Of a stretch of DNA of 64,000 nucleotides, positions 11,619-26,500 are shown piece by piece (within the stretch, counting starts at the first letter, position 1; each line of letters opens with the position of its first letter). Location: assembly GCA_029465975.1 (NCBI GenBank), contig CM055730.1, positions 5,472,801 to 5,536,800 of the forward strand, read 5' to 3'. The position numbers and the translations under genes are program-made. The notes under the pieces were generated by a model, which did not search any database, was not told the origin of the DNA, and saw only the letters and a program-made list of their open reading frames with translations. This stretch comes from Dallia pectoralis. Lineage: Eukaryota; Chordata; Actinopteri; Esociformes; Umbridae.

Positions 11619-14488
11619 CGTGTTTGTATACAGGTTTTACTATCCTAGTGGGGACCGATGCAATAGTTATACCTCATATATACAGTGATACCGTGGCCTT
11701 GTTGGGACATTTCACCAATCATATATTACCTGAACTTGACTTCAGATTAGGCTCATTATCAACGTCTCCTGAGGAAGAGGTAAACTTAGAAATAGATGAA
11801 CGTTATGGTCTAATAATTTCTGAATAGGTCGGTGTACATTCCAAAAAGAACGCTACGTATTTCGTATTCCCTATGTGGACACAATCTCCATACAAGACAA
11901 ACATGTTTCTGAAGGGTTCGTTGAAACTGTCTGGGAATTCCCAAGTTCCTTAAGGTAAAATGTAAGAGTTTTTTGTTTTTGGATGAATCCACGACAGGGC
12001 AGGGGGGAAGAACTCCTCAGAACAACTGCTGAGAACGATGGTCTTCCACTCCTGGATCTGCCTTCACGGAGGTCGTTATGTCGGACCTGGTAAATCGTTG
12101 CCTTCCAAAACGACAGTCGATACCCACGGTTGTCAAAACCTGACAACCATTCTTTGAGGAACCTTTGACAAGTTGTTCTTTAAAGGGCTTTTGAAGCTTT
12201 CTTCAAATAGCTTATAGGGGTTTGATGACAGATTGCGTTGACCACCCCCCCCCAAAAAAAATAGAGTTAGAGTTTCCGTCTATAGCTTGTAGACATCAAA
12301 ATGACAGGTTACCTTCAGAGAGACAAGGGTTAGAGAAATGACAGCTTATGTATTTTCATGTCATCTGAGCCAGATGGGACAAACGGCGTCACCATAACGA
12401 CACAGTGCATCAGTCCGGAGCAGCGGCGTGGTGTGTTGGTTACTCGGGCCAAGATCCTGGGAGGTCGCCTCCACACAACCGGGGTGAGGAGGGCAGTGCC
12501 TCTGAAGGTGGCTCCTGGTAGGTGTTCCAGATGGAGTTCACTGTCCAAATGTTCTCAGAGGCAGCTCTTCACCAACTGTTTGGCTACATGTGGTTCCAGT
12601 GAGGAGAGATCTGAGAGGAGAGGAGGTGAGGAGAGAACTGAGAGGAGAGGAGGTTAGGAGAGAACTGAGAGGAGGGGAGAGGAGGTTAGGAGAGAACTGA
12701 GAGGAGAGGAGAGGAGGTTAGGAGAGAACTGAGCGGAGGGGAGGGGAGGTTAGGAGAGAACTGAGAGGAGAGGAGGTTAGGAGAGAACTGGGAGGAGGGG
12801 AGAGGAGGTGAGGAGTGAACTGAGAGGAGGGGAGAGGAGGTGAGGAGAGAACTGAGAGGAGAGGAGGTTAGGAGAGAACTGAGAGGAGGGGAGAGGAGGT
12901 GAGGAGAGAACTGAGAGGAGGGGAGAGGAGGTGAGGAGAGAACTGAGAGGAGGGGAGAGGAGGTGAGGAGAGAACTGAGAGGAGAGGAGGGGAGGTGAGG
13001 AGAGAACTGAGAGGAGAGGAGAGGAGGTTAGGAGAGAACTGAGCGGAGGGGAGGGGAGGTTAGGAGAGAACTGAGAGGAGAGGAGGTTAGGAGAGAACTG
13101 GGAGGAGGGGAGAGGAGGTGAGGAGTGAACTGAGAGGAGGGGAGAGGAGGTGAGGAGAGAACTGAGAGGAGAGGAGGTTAGGAGAGAACTGAGAGGAGGG
13201 GAGAGGAGGTGAGGAGAGAACTGAGAGGAGGGGAGAGGAGGTGAGGAGAGAACTGAGAGGAGGGGAGAGGAGGTGAGGAGAGAACTGAGAGGAGGGGAGA
13301 GGAGGTGAGGAGAGAACTGAGAGGAGGGGAGAGGAGGTGAGGAGAGAACTGAGAGGAGGGGAGAGGAGGTGAGGAGAGAACTGAGAGGAGAGGAGGGGAG
13401 GTGAGGAGAGAACTGAGAGGAGGGGAGAGGAGGTGAGGAGAGAACTGAGAGGAGGGGAGAGGAGGTGAGGAGAGAACTTAGGGGTGTTGAGGAGAGAACT
13501 AGTGAGAACTCAAGGTAGGTGAGGAGAGAACTGAAGAGACCTGAGGGGAAATAAGAGGATGTGAGGGGAGAACTGAGTGAGGTGAGGAGGGAACTAGGGA
13601 GGTGAGGAGGGAACTGAGGGAGGTGAGGAGGGAACTGAGGGAGGTGAGGGGAGGTGAGATCTAAGGAGATCTGAGGGGAGCTGAGCAGTATAGTGTATGA
13701 GGGTCATGTAATACACACAGCCCACTAACGTTAGCTTATGACTGTTACCGAGACTCCCCAGTAGTAAACATAAAGACTGTGATAAATCAACAAGACAGGT
13801 CGGACATGCCTTTAGCAACGGCCTCCCTCATCCAACGGTGTTGTGGACCATCGGCACGTCTAATACTACCTTGATGCTGAAGCTCAAAGGTGTATATATT
13901 CCAGATGATATGAGCCCTGCGGTTACTGGGGGTTTCCTTCCCCTCTGGGACTCCCAAAATAAAAGCGCTGCACGTTTTTGTTGACTTTAATGTGTCAAGC
14001 AGACCATTTGTTTTTTCCTGTTTGAGTACTCATGTTTTGTCTGTCAGGCTCAGCAAAAACGCAACAAGGGCCAGAGTTCATTACGCACTTTAAAATGTCC
14101 GTGAGCAGAAGAGCCGGGGTGCCTGGTTCCCCCGGGCCCTCATTTGGATAAGTGCTGGGTCGGAGACCCCCACGGGAAATGAACCCGATCACATATAAAC
14201 ACACGTAAACACACTCACACGACCCTGCCATGCTCATTAATGCTCTAAGACCAGACATGACTAAAGCTTTTCAGAAGGCGGATTAACAGAGCAAAGCAGA
14301 GCTCCTTCAAAACAAATCAGTTAGCTGCTTGTAAAGTATCCTGTTTCAAGGAGGACGTTAAGAGGTTCTGGATGATTTGTCCCTGTTTCCAGATCCTGTC
14401 GTACTTGTGGAGTCACTGCTGGAGGAAGTCAGGGCTGTGCGTCTATCTCAAAGTAACACACACACACACACTCGGGGTGTTTGTGACT

Positions 14489-14519
<31 letters not shown>

Positions 14520-17500
14520 CTTGTGCTCTTGTGTTTCTGTGTGTTTAGCTCCCAATGCTGTCGGTTTCTCTGTGCAGGGACATCACCAGATCTAGTCCTG
14601 TTTGTCCCGCACTGTGAATAAATACCTCACCTTAACTGTCAACATTTAACTTACGGACTGACAATGTCTTGTTGTCGTATCTGATTATGTTCTGTTCTGT
14701 GTATACAGCTTCCATCTTCTCCACAACTCTTCTTTTGTCTGTTGTCTATCTCTTTCCTCTTCTCTCTTATCTTCTGCCTTTCTCCTCCCTAGTCTCTCTG
14801 ACCTCGTTCTTTTCTTCCTTCTCCCTTCTCCTTCCTTCTCCCTGCCTCCAAACCCGCTCTGATTCGCTCATCTTTCTCACCTCTCTCCATCGTTTTCCTC
14901 TCCTTTTCTACATACTCGTTTCTCTTCTTCTCCCACCTTCGTTCACTCCTCTATCCACCTTTCTCTTCTCCTCCCTCTCCACATATCTTCCCACTCTCCT
15001 CCCTTTCTCTCTTTCATCTGTTTCTCTTTTCCCTGTGTGTGTCTGTCCTTTTCACTTGGCTCTATAACCGAAGAATAATTCAGAGTAGAGCTTGTTCTGA
15101 AGTCCTTCTCCATCCAGAGGGAATTACAACATGAAGCCAACCCCGTCCAAGTGTCTCCAAGCTTCCACACCTAGAACGTCTTTAGGGTCACATGGCTGTG
15201 AAGGGTAGAGACATCAGGTTCAGACTGCAGACTCAGGGTCAAAGACTCCCCTGCTGCAGCCAGACAGACACATTTAGTTTGAGCTTGGTGTGTGTATGTG
15301 TTTGTGTATGTGAATATTGATTTATGTATGTTGTTATAGTGTGTGTGCCTGTGTGTGTGTATACAAAGGAAATGTACGCATTCGTCTGCTCTCTCCAAAT
15401 ATCTTTCTCACCCTGCTCACCAATATATCTGAATATCAGCTGGGCATGTCGTAGTCTGGAAGGTAATGAAATCTTGTGTTTGTTATTCTGTTATGTCTGT
15501 TTTTAAATACAAACCATCCCTATAAACAGAGACATCATCTGTATAAACACATAAATCATCCCTATAAACACATAAATCATCCCTATAAACACATAAATCA
15601 TCCCTTTAAACACATAAATCATCCCTATGAACACATAAATCATCCCTATGAACACATAAATCATCCCTATAAACAGATAAATCATCCCTATAAACACATA
15701 AATCATCCCTATGAACAGAGACATCATCTGTATAAACACATAAATCATTCCTATAAACACATAAATCATCCCTATGAACACATAAATCATCCATATAAAC
15801 ACATAAATTATCCATATAAACACATAAATCATCCCTATAAACACATAAAGCATCCCTATGAACACATAAATCATCCCTATAAACACATAAATCATCCCTA
15901 TAAACACATAAATCATCCCTATGAACACATAAATCATCCCTATGAACACATAAATCATCCCTATGAACACATAAATCATCCCTATAAACACAAATCATCC
16001 CTATAAACACATAAATCATCCCTATAAACAGATAAATCATCCCTATAAACACATAAATCATCCCTATAAACACATAAATCATCCCTATAAACACATAAAT
16101 CATCCCTATAAACACATAAATCATCCCTATAAACACATAAATCATCCCTATACACACATAAATCATCCGTATGAACACACAAATCATCCCTATAAACACA
16201 AATCATCCCTATAAACACAGAACCTGTCCCGTATCAATAATGAATAATTAAATCAGAACGATTCCCCTGTTGTCACATCCTTTGAGGCAAACAATAGTTC
16301 ATTTACGTTTATTGGAACCAACCGGGTGACATTTTGTCAATATCCTGGAGGTATTCTCCGTGGTAACATCACATGGTGACTCTAATAATATACTGAATGT
16401 TTTTCTTCCCAATTCTGTGACATCCAATTCATGACAAAGGCCCCGTTTCATGGACGAAACTCCCAGCAGACTCAGGACAGTCGAGACGTGTTTTACAAAG
16501 CGGAATAACACACAGATACAGATTTTCCTTTTCCGCTCTACAGACATCATTTCTGAATGTAGCAGGATGTCAAAACAGAACTATATAAAAACAAACCTTT
16601 AATGCAAGTGAAATACCTTGAGCAATTAAGGGGAGTATGACTGAATGACTCAGTGGGGTGTCTCAACAGGAAGTTCTGCCCGTGACCTCTGGGGGGAGAG
16701 TGGTTAATTTGTGAGCTTTTTGCCAGATTACACTTCAATTAATGCATTCTGGAATCGATACAATCGACAATCTATCTCTGTGAATAACCTTATATAACCG
16801 TCAGAGCATTCAACTGTGTCTCTTGTGTGTGTGTGTATTCAGTTGTGTGTGTGTGGGGTTGTATGTAGTTAGACGTGTGTGTGTATGTGTCTATGGCTTC
16901 TCTCTCTGGCTTCTCTCTCTCTGGCTTCTCTCTCTCTGGCTTCTCTCTCTCTGGCTTCTCTCTCTGGCTTCTCTCTTTCTGGCTTCTCTCTCTCACCTAA
17001 TCCCTTTGCCAGGAATTGTCGAAAACCATTATACAAAGTAACGTTGATCATCTTCTAACAAGGACACATGTCAAAGTCTGGATAGATTGGATGGTCAGTA
17101 AAAAAAGGGGTTTTGTAGTCACCATGTTGGATCCAGGACATATGGGCAGGAGTAAAGTCTTGATTAACTTTGACAATGGCCAAATAGTTGCAGCCAATCG
17201 TCTGGGTCAGATACCACAGGACACCATCAGGGGTCTGCTGGTAATGTCTTGGTGCCAGATACCACAGGACACCATCGAGGGTCTGCTGGTAATGTCTTGG
17301 TGCCAGATACCACAGGACACAATCAGGGGTCTTATAGAGTCCAAGCATTGGCAGATAGGCACTGTTTTGTGGCACATGGAGGACCAACAGCATAATGTAT
17401 TGGCTATCCTCTCTGTGTGCTGTGGAGATTTCAGAGCTTTGTTCCTTCTCTGGTTCTGCCTTCATGGGATCTGTCAAACGTGAGTTGACAGATTGAGATG

Positions 17501-20500
17501 TGTCAGATAAACAAGATAAGAATGAGACACTGTATTTTGGGTTATCAAAGGCTTAACAGTCTTTCTGAGAAAAAGGGGCAAAAGCTCATTCTGTGTAAAG
17601 AGCCTCTATGGTCTGAATCCTCATGTCTCTCCCTTCACTCAGTTGTGTGTCACGATCACGTCTCTCCCTTCACTCAGTTGTGTCACGATCACGTCTCTCC
17701 CTTCACTCAGTAGTGTCACGATCACGTCTTTCCCATCAGTCTGTCGTGTCACGATCACGTCTCTCTGTCATCACTCAGTTGTGTGTCACGATCATGTCTC
17801 TCCCATCACTCAGTTGTGTCACGATCACGTCTCTCCCATCACTCAGTTGTGTCACGATCACAGGCAGCTCAGCAAGGATGTCTCACCTTTGGGAGAGATT
17901 TAAAAGTGAAGGAGAAGAGGGTGAGAGAGAAACAGAAGAAATAGAGACACAGGGAGAAATTCAAATCAATTGACAAATGTCCTCAAAATTAGGAGGAACA
18001 TCATCTGCACTCCCTAACCTCATGCCAAATACAAGCACGGTATGGGCACACATTTTCCCAAATTATCCACATCCACAAACTAATTTGATAACACATCCAC
18101 CTCTTCACATATTCCCATATCCAATAGGTGAGCTATTAGCTATCAAAGCAGCTTATAATGATGTTTTTATCTTTACCTTTTTGTGAATTATTTTCTGTTG
18201 TTTATTTCTATTACACTTATTTGGGCAGCGTGAACATATTTTCCTCATGCTGGTAACGCCTAATGAGAAGAGCAGTGTTTCCAGTTCTAGTGTTTAATGG
18301 ACTAGCGATGATACATGAGCTTGTAGTGTCTTTGTGGGAAATCAATCGTACAACCAGATAGAGCCTGATAACCTCTTTAATTGGATATTCGTTATTCAGC
18401 AAACGCTCATATTTATTGGGAGTGCATGAACTGTGACCACATGACCATGGGTTGTGAACGTGGTCCTTGCCATGCAACTAGTGCGAGCTTTACTGGTTCC
18501 TTACTGGTTTACAGGGTTTCTGGTTGGATAGCCGTCCTGATTGGTTTACTGGTTAACGGTTATATAACAAAGTTTACTTTGAGAAGAAGCTTTAAAGTGA
18601 ACTAGAGCAGTGTTTCTGAAGAAGGCCCCGTGTAAATGTGAATTTCACAACAAGAATTGGACTCTCGCTAAAATACATATGAATTAATTGTAAATCTGTG
18701 ATGTTGTGCTTATTTATGCAAACTCTGTAATGACACTGGGAGTTTTTGTAACCACGGTTCTGAGTGTTTCTAAGTGTTAGCATCTGTGTTGATTGGGCTC
18801 TAAAGTGTCTTCTGATTGAACCGCCTTAAGATTCTTTAGAGTTCCCAGCACTCAAGAAGCCTTTGATTTAGAACTTGGGATTGGCTAATGCTTTCCATCT
18901 GTGACTCATGAGGGGGCGTGACATCATAAGCAATAAAGATGACATCATAAGCAATAAAGATGACATCATTAGCCATGTTCGGGTTACCTCAGAATGACCT
19001 GACTGTGAGCGTATATAATGAACCTCGGACGCAGAGGACTACGTCACCAACGCCTGTGTGTGTGTGTCACAGACACTGTCCCCTTTTTGGATGTGTCTTG
19101 AGGTTAGAGGATCTGTGAAAGGAGTGATGTCACCCAGTGAACAGGCCTGGAGGAGGCAGGTGGGGGCTGGATTGGACTGCTGAAACAGCACTCACCATCA
19201 CACGAAGACTTTAATGAAAGAAACAGGACTGGACTCTATTCTCTCTCTCTATCCCCTCTCCTCTCTCTTTTTGTTGGCTTGGGAAACATTGGATTACAAT
19301 GCCAAAGCAAGAGGGGAAAATAGTTCAAATAAATAAAGCATTATAGCGAAGTACATTGCACACACGAACGTTTTTTTAATTATAATCCCAGACGTTCACT
19401 TCTTTTTTTCAAATCTTAAAACTGATCCTAAACTTATTCCCAAGGCATATCTTTATCTTAACCTGAGTTAACCTAATCATACCGCTAACCATACATTAAA
19501 TTCAAACATATTATAATTTTTTTGTTCCTAACACATGATACATCTAGGACATGTGTAACAGGGTCTTATTGTTATATAACGCCACGTAACATATCACAAT
19601 AAACAGATGCACTCATAGTATATTACGTGTTCCCATGGAGACCAGTTTGCCCTTTCACCTCTCTCCGTATGACCCGGAGTGAAAGTGCATTTCAGTGGAC
19701 CCGTCCCAATTACTTAATGACTAGCAGATGTCCTGCTCAGATTTGAGCTCAGTTTGAGGTGACGACCAGTGGAAGCATCCCTTCTGTCTGGCGTGATGAG
19801 CGGAGTAGCAGGAGCTTGAAACTTGAAAGTGTGTTGACTGGCTTGTGACAGGCCCCCTGACGCCGCTCCGGGAAAACCCAGCGTGACTGTGGAGACACCC
19901 GTCATGGCACATCCACCACTCCATATGTGAGGTGGCTGCCATTGGCCCAGAGATTTCCTCAGTTACTGCTGAAGACACGGTTTAGTTAAAGTCAAATACA
20001 GGTTGTTAGAAATTACAGATTCCTGTCACATTTGTTACTTTTGAAGAGCTTTTTTTCTGGAAGAATATTCCAAAATATTCACATATTTGCAGTAATGGTG
20101 GAATGACAGTGTTTAACAACAAAATATCTCTGTTTAGTTGCATACAACAGCTTGTCCTAAAATGCTGATTTTCTATTGGTCAGACAAATCCCAATAGGTT
20201 TCGTAAGCCATATGACCAGAATAGAAAGTAAAAGTTACGAGTGGAATGGAGATTTGGTTTGAACGCATTCCACAGCTGTGTGTGCGTGTGTGTGTGCATG
20301 CTTGCATACATTTGTCATTTTCAATCTGACTTATTCATCGATTGCATTTCTGAGTAGGTTTGCATTTCATTCCTAATTTCCAATCATGCCGTTCTACCGT
20401 TGAGGTCAAATCCATCATCTTCTTTTGTGTAATGAGGGCTCCTACATTACACACACACACACGCACACACTCACGCACACACACAAAAACACATCACACA

Positions 20501-23500
20501 CAAACACATAAATAAAGATGACGTTGCATACAAACTTTCCCTAATTCATCCACCACTTTGACCAGAATCCCATCTGCCCTGGTCAGATCTAGTGCACTAT
20601 GTAGGGAACAGGCTACCAATCTGGACGTCCTCTGTATTGATTCTGCTTGGCATGACATCATCCCATCAATCGCCAGGTGGCTGCAGTAATTGTGTACCAC
20701 CGTGGATTATAATGAGATTTTTGATTGGATTGACCTCGTCTCCAGCCAATTCCTCGCCGATGAACCGAGAGGCTTCTCCACCAGAGTCGTATATAGAGTC
20801 AGGCCGATGCGAATGAACATTTAAACTGGGCCACTCTTTCCTCTGTAGCTGTCGCTAAACGTTAACACATGCTTCTGTGTGACGCTGTTCATTTCTGATG
20901 CTTTTCCAGGGCATAGATGTGTCCATAGGAAGCAGATCCTACTGTGGTGTCCGCTAACAAAGGTCATTTCATGTGTGAGCATCCTTGGCAGGAACGGTCT
21001 GACATTTATACATCACACTAAAATTCAAGGCACCGGACAAACTCTCTTAAAATGGTCGTAAACACAACTAGGCTATTAATTCATACATCGTTAAATTAAT
21101 TAAATCATAAACATTCTACATTTGCAATCCAAAAGTCTTAGAGTGGGGAAATTGCAAATTAGCAGTCAAATGTCTGAAGTTCGTGTTGACATTTCTCACC
21201 TGGCCTCTATAAGTATTGATCAGACCTGTGTAGATGCTTATGAAGTCATTTGTGAAGTAATGAAGACTGTACTGTTGCTTCTGTATGGTTTTCTTTTGGT
21301 TAACGTGTCTGACCAGTTCCAAGAGCTGTGCCTAAGTGAAGCAGAACCAAATAATTATTTTTATGAAAATATGATTTGATTCTTATTGATGAAGATATGG
21401 CCAAAAGTATTGGCATACTTGCTCGAGTTATAACCACATAGCACCATACAGAACCTGTTATAACACTATACAAAGCCTGTTATAACCACATAGCACCATA
21501 CAGGACCTGTTATAACACTATACAAAGCCTGTTATAACCACATAGCACCATACAGGACCTGTTATAACACTATACAAAGCCTGTTATAACCACATAGCAC
21601 CATACAGGACCTGTTATAACACTATACAAAGCCTGTTATAACCACATAGCCCCATACAGGACCTGTCATAACACTATACAAAGCCTGTTATAACCACATA
21701 GCCCCATACAGGACCTGTTATAACACTATACAAAGCCTGTTATAACCACATAGCACCATACAGGACCTGTTATAACACTATACAAAGCCTGTTATAACCA
21801 CATAGCCCCATACAGGACCTGTTATAACACTATACAAAGCCTGTTATAACCACATAGCCCCATACAGGACCTGTTATAACACTATACAAAGCCTGTTATA
21901 ACCACATAGCACCATACAGGACCTGTTATAACACTATACAAAGCCTGTTATAACCACATAGCCCCATACAGGACCTGTTATAACACTATACAAAGCCTGT
22001 TATAACCACATAGCCCCATACAGGTCCTGTTATAACACTATAAAAAGCCTGTTATAACCGCATAGCACCATACAGGACCTGTTATAACACTATACAAAGC
22101 CTGTTATAACCACATAGCCCCATACAGAACCTGTTATAACACTATACAAAGCATGTTATAACCACATAGCACCATACAGGACCTGTTATAACACTATACA
22201 AAGCCTGTTATAACCACATAGCCCCATACAGGACCTGTTATAACACTATACAAAGCCTGTTATAACCACATAGCACCATACAGGACCTGTTATAACACTA
22301 TACAAAGCCTGTTATAACCACATAGCCCCATACAGGACCTGTTATAACACTATACAAAGCCTGTTATAACCACATAGCACCATACAGAACCTGTTATAAC
22401 ACTATACAAAGCCTGTTATAACCACATAGCACCATACAGAACCTGTTATAACACTATACAAAGCCTGTTATAACCACATAGCACCATACAGGACCTGTTA
22501 TAACACTATACAAAGCATGTTATAACCACATAGCCCCATACAGGTCCTGTTATAACACTATAAAAAGCCTGTTATAACCGCATAGCACCATACAGGACCT
22601 GTTATAACACTATACAAAGCCTGTTATAACCACATAGCCCCATACAGAACCTGTTATAACACTATACAAAGCCTGTTATAACCACATAGCACCATACAGG
22701 ACCTGTTATAACACTATACAAAGCCTGTTATAACCACATAGCCCCATACAGGACCTGTTATAACACTATACAAAGCCTGTTATAACCACATAGCACCATA
22801 CAGGACCTGTTATAACACTATACAAAGCCTGTTATAACCACATAGCCCCATACAGGTCCTGTTATAACACTATACAAAGCCTGTTATAACCACATAGCCC
22901 CATACAGGACCTGTTATAACACTATACAAAGCCTGTTATAACCACATAGCACCATACAGGACCTGTTATAACACTATACAAAGCCTGTTATAACCACATA
23001 GCACCATACAGGACCTGTTATAACACTATACAAAGCCTGTTATAACCACATAGCCCCATACAGGTCCTGTTATAACACTATACAAAGCCTGTTATAACCA
23101 CATAGCACCATACAGGACCTGTTATAACACTATACAAAGCCTGTTATAACCACATAGCCCCATACAGGACCTGTTATAACACTATACAAAGCCTGTTATA
23201 ACCACATAGCACCATACAGGACCTGTTATAACACTATACAAAGCCTGTTATAACCACATAGCCCCATACAGGACCTGTTATAACACTATACAAAGCCTGT
23301 TATAACCACATAGCACCATACAGGACCTGTTATAACACTATACAAAGCCTGTTATAACCACATAGCACCATACAGGACCTGTTATAACACTATACAAAGC
23401 CTGTTATAACCACATAGCACCATACAGGACCTGTTATAACACTATACAAAGCCTGTTATAACCACATAGCACCATACAGGACCTGTTATAACACTATACA

Positions 23501-26500
23501 AAGCCTGTTATAACCACATAGCCCCATACAGGACCTGTTATAACACTATACAAAGCCTGTTATAACCACATAGCACCATACAGAACCTGTTATAACACTA
23601 TACAAAGCCTTTTATAACCACATAGCCCCATACAGGTCCTGTTATAACACTATACAAAGCCTGTTATAACCACATAGCCCCATACAGGTCCTGTTATAAC
23701 ACTATACAAAGCCTGTTATAACCACATAGCCCCATACAGGACCTGTTATAACACTATACAAAGCCTGTTATAACCACATAGCCCCATACAGGACCTGTTA
23801 TAACACTATACAAAGCCTGTTATAACCACATAGCCCCATACAGGACCTGTTATAACACTATACAAAGCCTGTTATAACCACATAGCACCATACAGGACCT
23901 GTTATAACACTATACAAAGCCTGTTATAACCACATAGCACCATACAGGACCTGTTATAACACTATACAAAGCCTGTTATAACCACATAGCCCCATACAGG
24001 ACCTGTTATAACACTATACAAAGCCTGTTATAACCACATAGCCCCATACAGGACCTGTTATAACACTATACAAAGCATGTTATAACCACATAGCACCATA
24101 CAGGACCTGTTATAACACTATACATACAAAGCCTGTTATAACCACATAGCCCCATACAGGACCTGTTATAACACTATACAAAGCCTGTTATAACCACATA
24201 GCCCCATACAGGACCTGTTATAACACTATACAAAGCCTGTTATAACCACATAGCACCATACAGGACCTGTTATAACACTATACAAAGCCTGTTATAACCA
24301 CATAGCCCCATACAGGACCTGTTATAACACTATACAAAGCCTGTTATAACCACATAGCACCATACAGGTCCTGTTATAACACTATACAAAGCCTGTTATA
24401 ACCACATAGCCCCATACAGGACCTGTTATAACACTATACAAAGCCTGTTATAACCACATAGCCCCATACAGGACCTGTTATAACACTATACAAAGCCTGT
24501 TATAACCACATAGCCCCATACAGGACCTGTTATAACACTATACAAAGCCTCTTATAACCACATAGCCCCATACAGGACCTGTTATAACACTATACAAAGC
24601 CTGTTATAACCACATAGCCCCATACAGGACCTGTTATAACACTATACAAAGCCTGTTATAACCACATAGCCCCATACAGGACCTGTTATAACACTATACA
24701 AAGCCTGTTATAACCACATAGCCCCATACAGGACCTGTTATAACACTATACAAAGCCTGTTATAACCACATAGCACCATACAGGACCTGTTATAACACTA
24801 TACAAAGCCTGTTATAACCACATAGCCCCATACAGGACCTGTTATAACACTATACAAAGCCTGTTATAACCACATAGCCCCATACAGGTCCTGTTTTAAC
24901 ACCTTTGCACCAGACCTCTCAATACTTTGGCTAGCCCTTATTACTAGACCAGCTCTTTTTCCCTAAGCCCTGAGTGTCAGAGTGGTTTTTAAGTGGATTC
25001 CCAGTACAGCGTCGAGCTGCCCAATCAAGACGACAGAACTCCTACACACCATGCTTAAGGGAAGAGCAGAGGTTTAGATGTACACTTTGGAAACAGGCTT
25101 TGATGTACCCCAATGTAAAGCGCATAAGGAAGACTACACGACTTCATTACCCAAGCCATCTCTCGCGGACGGGAAAAACAGCAGTTATAAATCCTAGTCC
25201 GGCCAAACCGGCATCAGGGTCTGACAGGAGAAAAGGAATTCCTCAGCACGGCAATATTAGCATTTAAAAGCGTCCGGATACGCCATATTGACATGTTAAG
25301 CGTTTGACGTGCCAGGCCTTTGTACAGTTTCCCGAATGCATGGCTGCTAATTGCCTCCATCTTGTTTGGTATTGATTGAGGTATCGCAGAGACTCATTGA
25401 TCCTTGGTGCGATAATTGAGGTGAGGACTCAACCCCCATCGTTTACATCATCACTTGAGCTTCTCACAGGCGGATGGAACATGAAATACTACAAACAGCA
25501 TTGACCCGCGATAGATCATTTAAACTGACATGTAAGAGATCGCAGCTTGTGATGTTCGGTTTTTGGAAAATGTAACGAGACTGTCTTGACTGGTGTGGTT
25601 GCTTTAGTCAATTCTTGACAGAAACAAGCTAACCAGAATTTATTTTCATACTAGCAGGTATATTCTTAAAAGAAGGCACTTTGTTCTGGTGTGAGAACCT
25701 CCCAATAGAACCTCTTCGTCCTCCCAAAAAGAAAAATCCTTTTAGATGACAGTTTTATTTGGAGAAAGTTGTTAAAAAGAAATTTCAATGCATGAAAGAG
25801 AGTGTAAATTGACTGGTTTTGCTGCGTTTGGTCGTAAACTTTTACACCCCGGGACATTTTGTTATGGTATTGATTGTGTGAATGTATTTAGTTCAGGGAA
25901 GACTTACAATAAATCCTGTTATTATTGCTGACAGGCAGTGTGCTTTGGCCAAACAATGTAGGATTATCCTTGATAAAATAAAAAATAAAAATCCTGTATT
26001 TATCACACTTCCAAACTTCCAGAATATTCCCAAGTCATAACTCAGTTGAAGGAAAACAGCTTTGACATTTTAAAGCTGATATTTAAAAACACTGTTCACA
26101 TGGACGTTGTGTTCTGTCTTTTCTGGCTTCTCATTTGGCTGTCCCTGTGCCAGGTTTTCATTTAGTTACAGTTCAATCTACTATCTCTTTGCCCTCAGAC
26201 CTAAATGAGTAACAGCCCTAATGTGGTACAGTCCTGAGTTGTAACAGTCCTGAGTTGTAACAGTCCTGAGTTGTAACAATTCTGAGTTGTAACAGTTCTG
26301 AGTTGTAACAGTCCTGAGTTGTAACAGTTCTGAGTTGTAACAGTTCTGAGTTGTAACAGTTCTGAGTTGTAACAGTCCTGAGTTGTAACAGTCCTGAGTT
26401 GTAACAGTCCTGAGTTGTAACAGTTCTGAGTTGTAACAGTTCTGAGTTGTAACAGTTCTGAGTTGTAACAGTCCTGAGTTGTAACAGTCCTGAGTTGTAA

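Noticed and set aside
15476..16218. Regular heptapeptide frames (HINHPYK, FIGMIYV) resembling a repeat protein
   Set aside because: The 21-bp array is open on both strands; substitutions do not favour one frame and there is no start context or splice structure.
17016..17483. 155-residue (+) and 140-residue (-) frames
   Set aside because: Open on both strands over a 48-bp duplication; no transposase or other motif recognised.
21427..24900. CRISPR-like regular array
   Set aside because: Units are contiguous without unique spacers, and the genome is eukaryotic; it is a minisatellite.
24974..25267. 97-residue frame after the large array
   Set aside because: No recognisable domain and no splice or promoter context; basic random-like composition.
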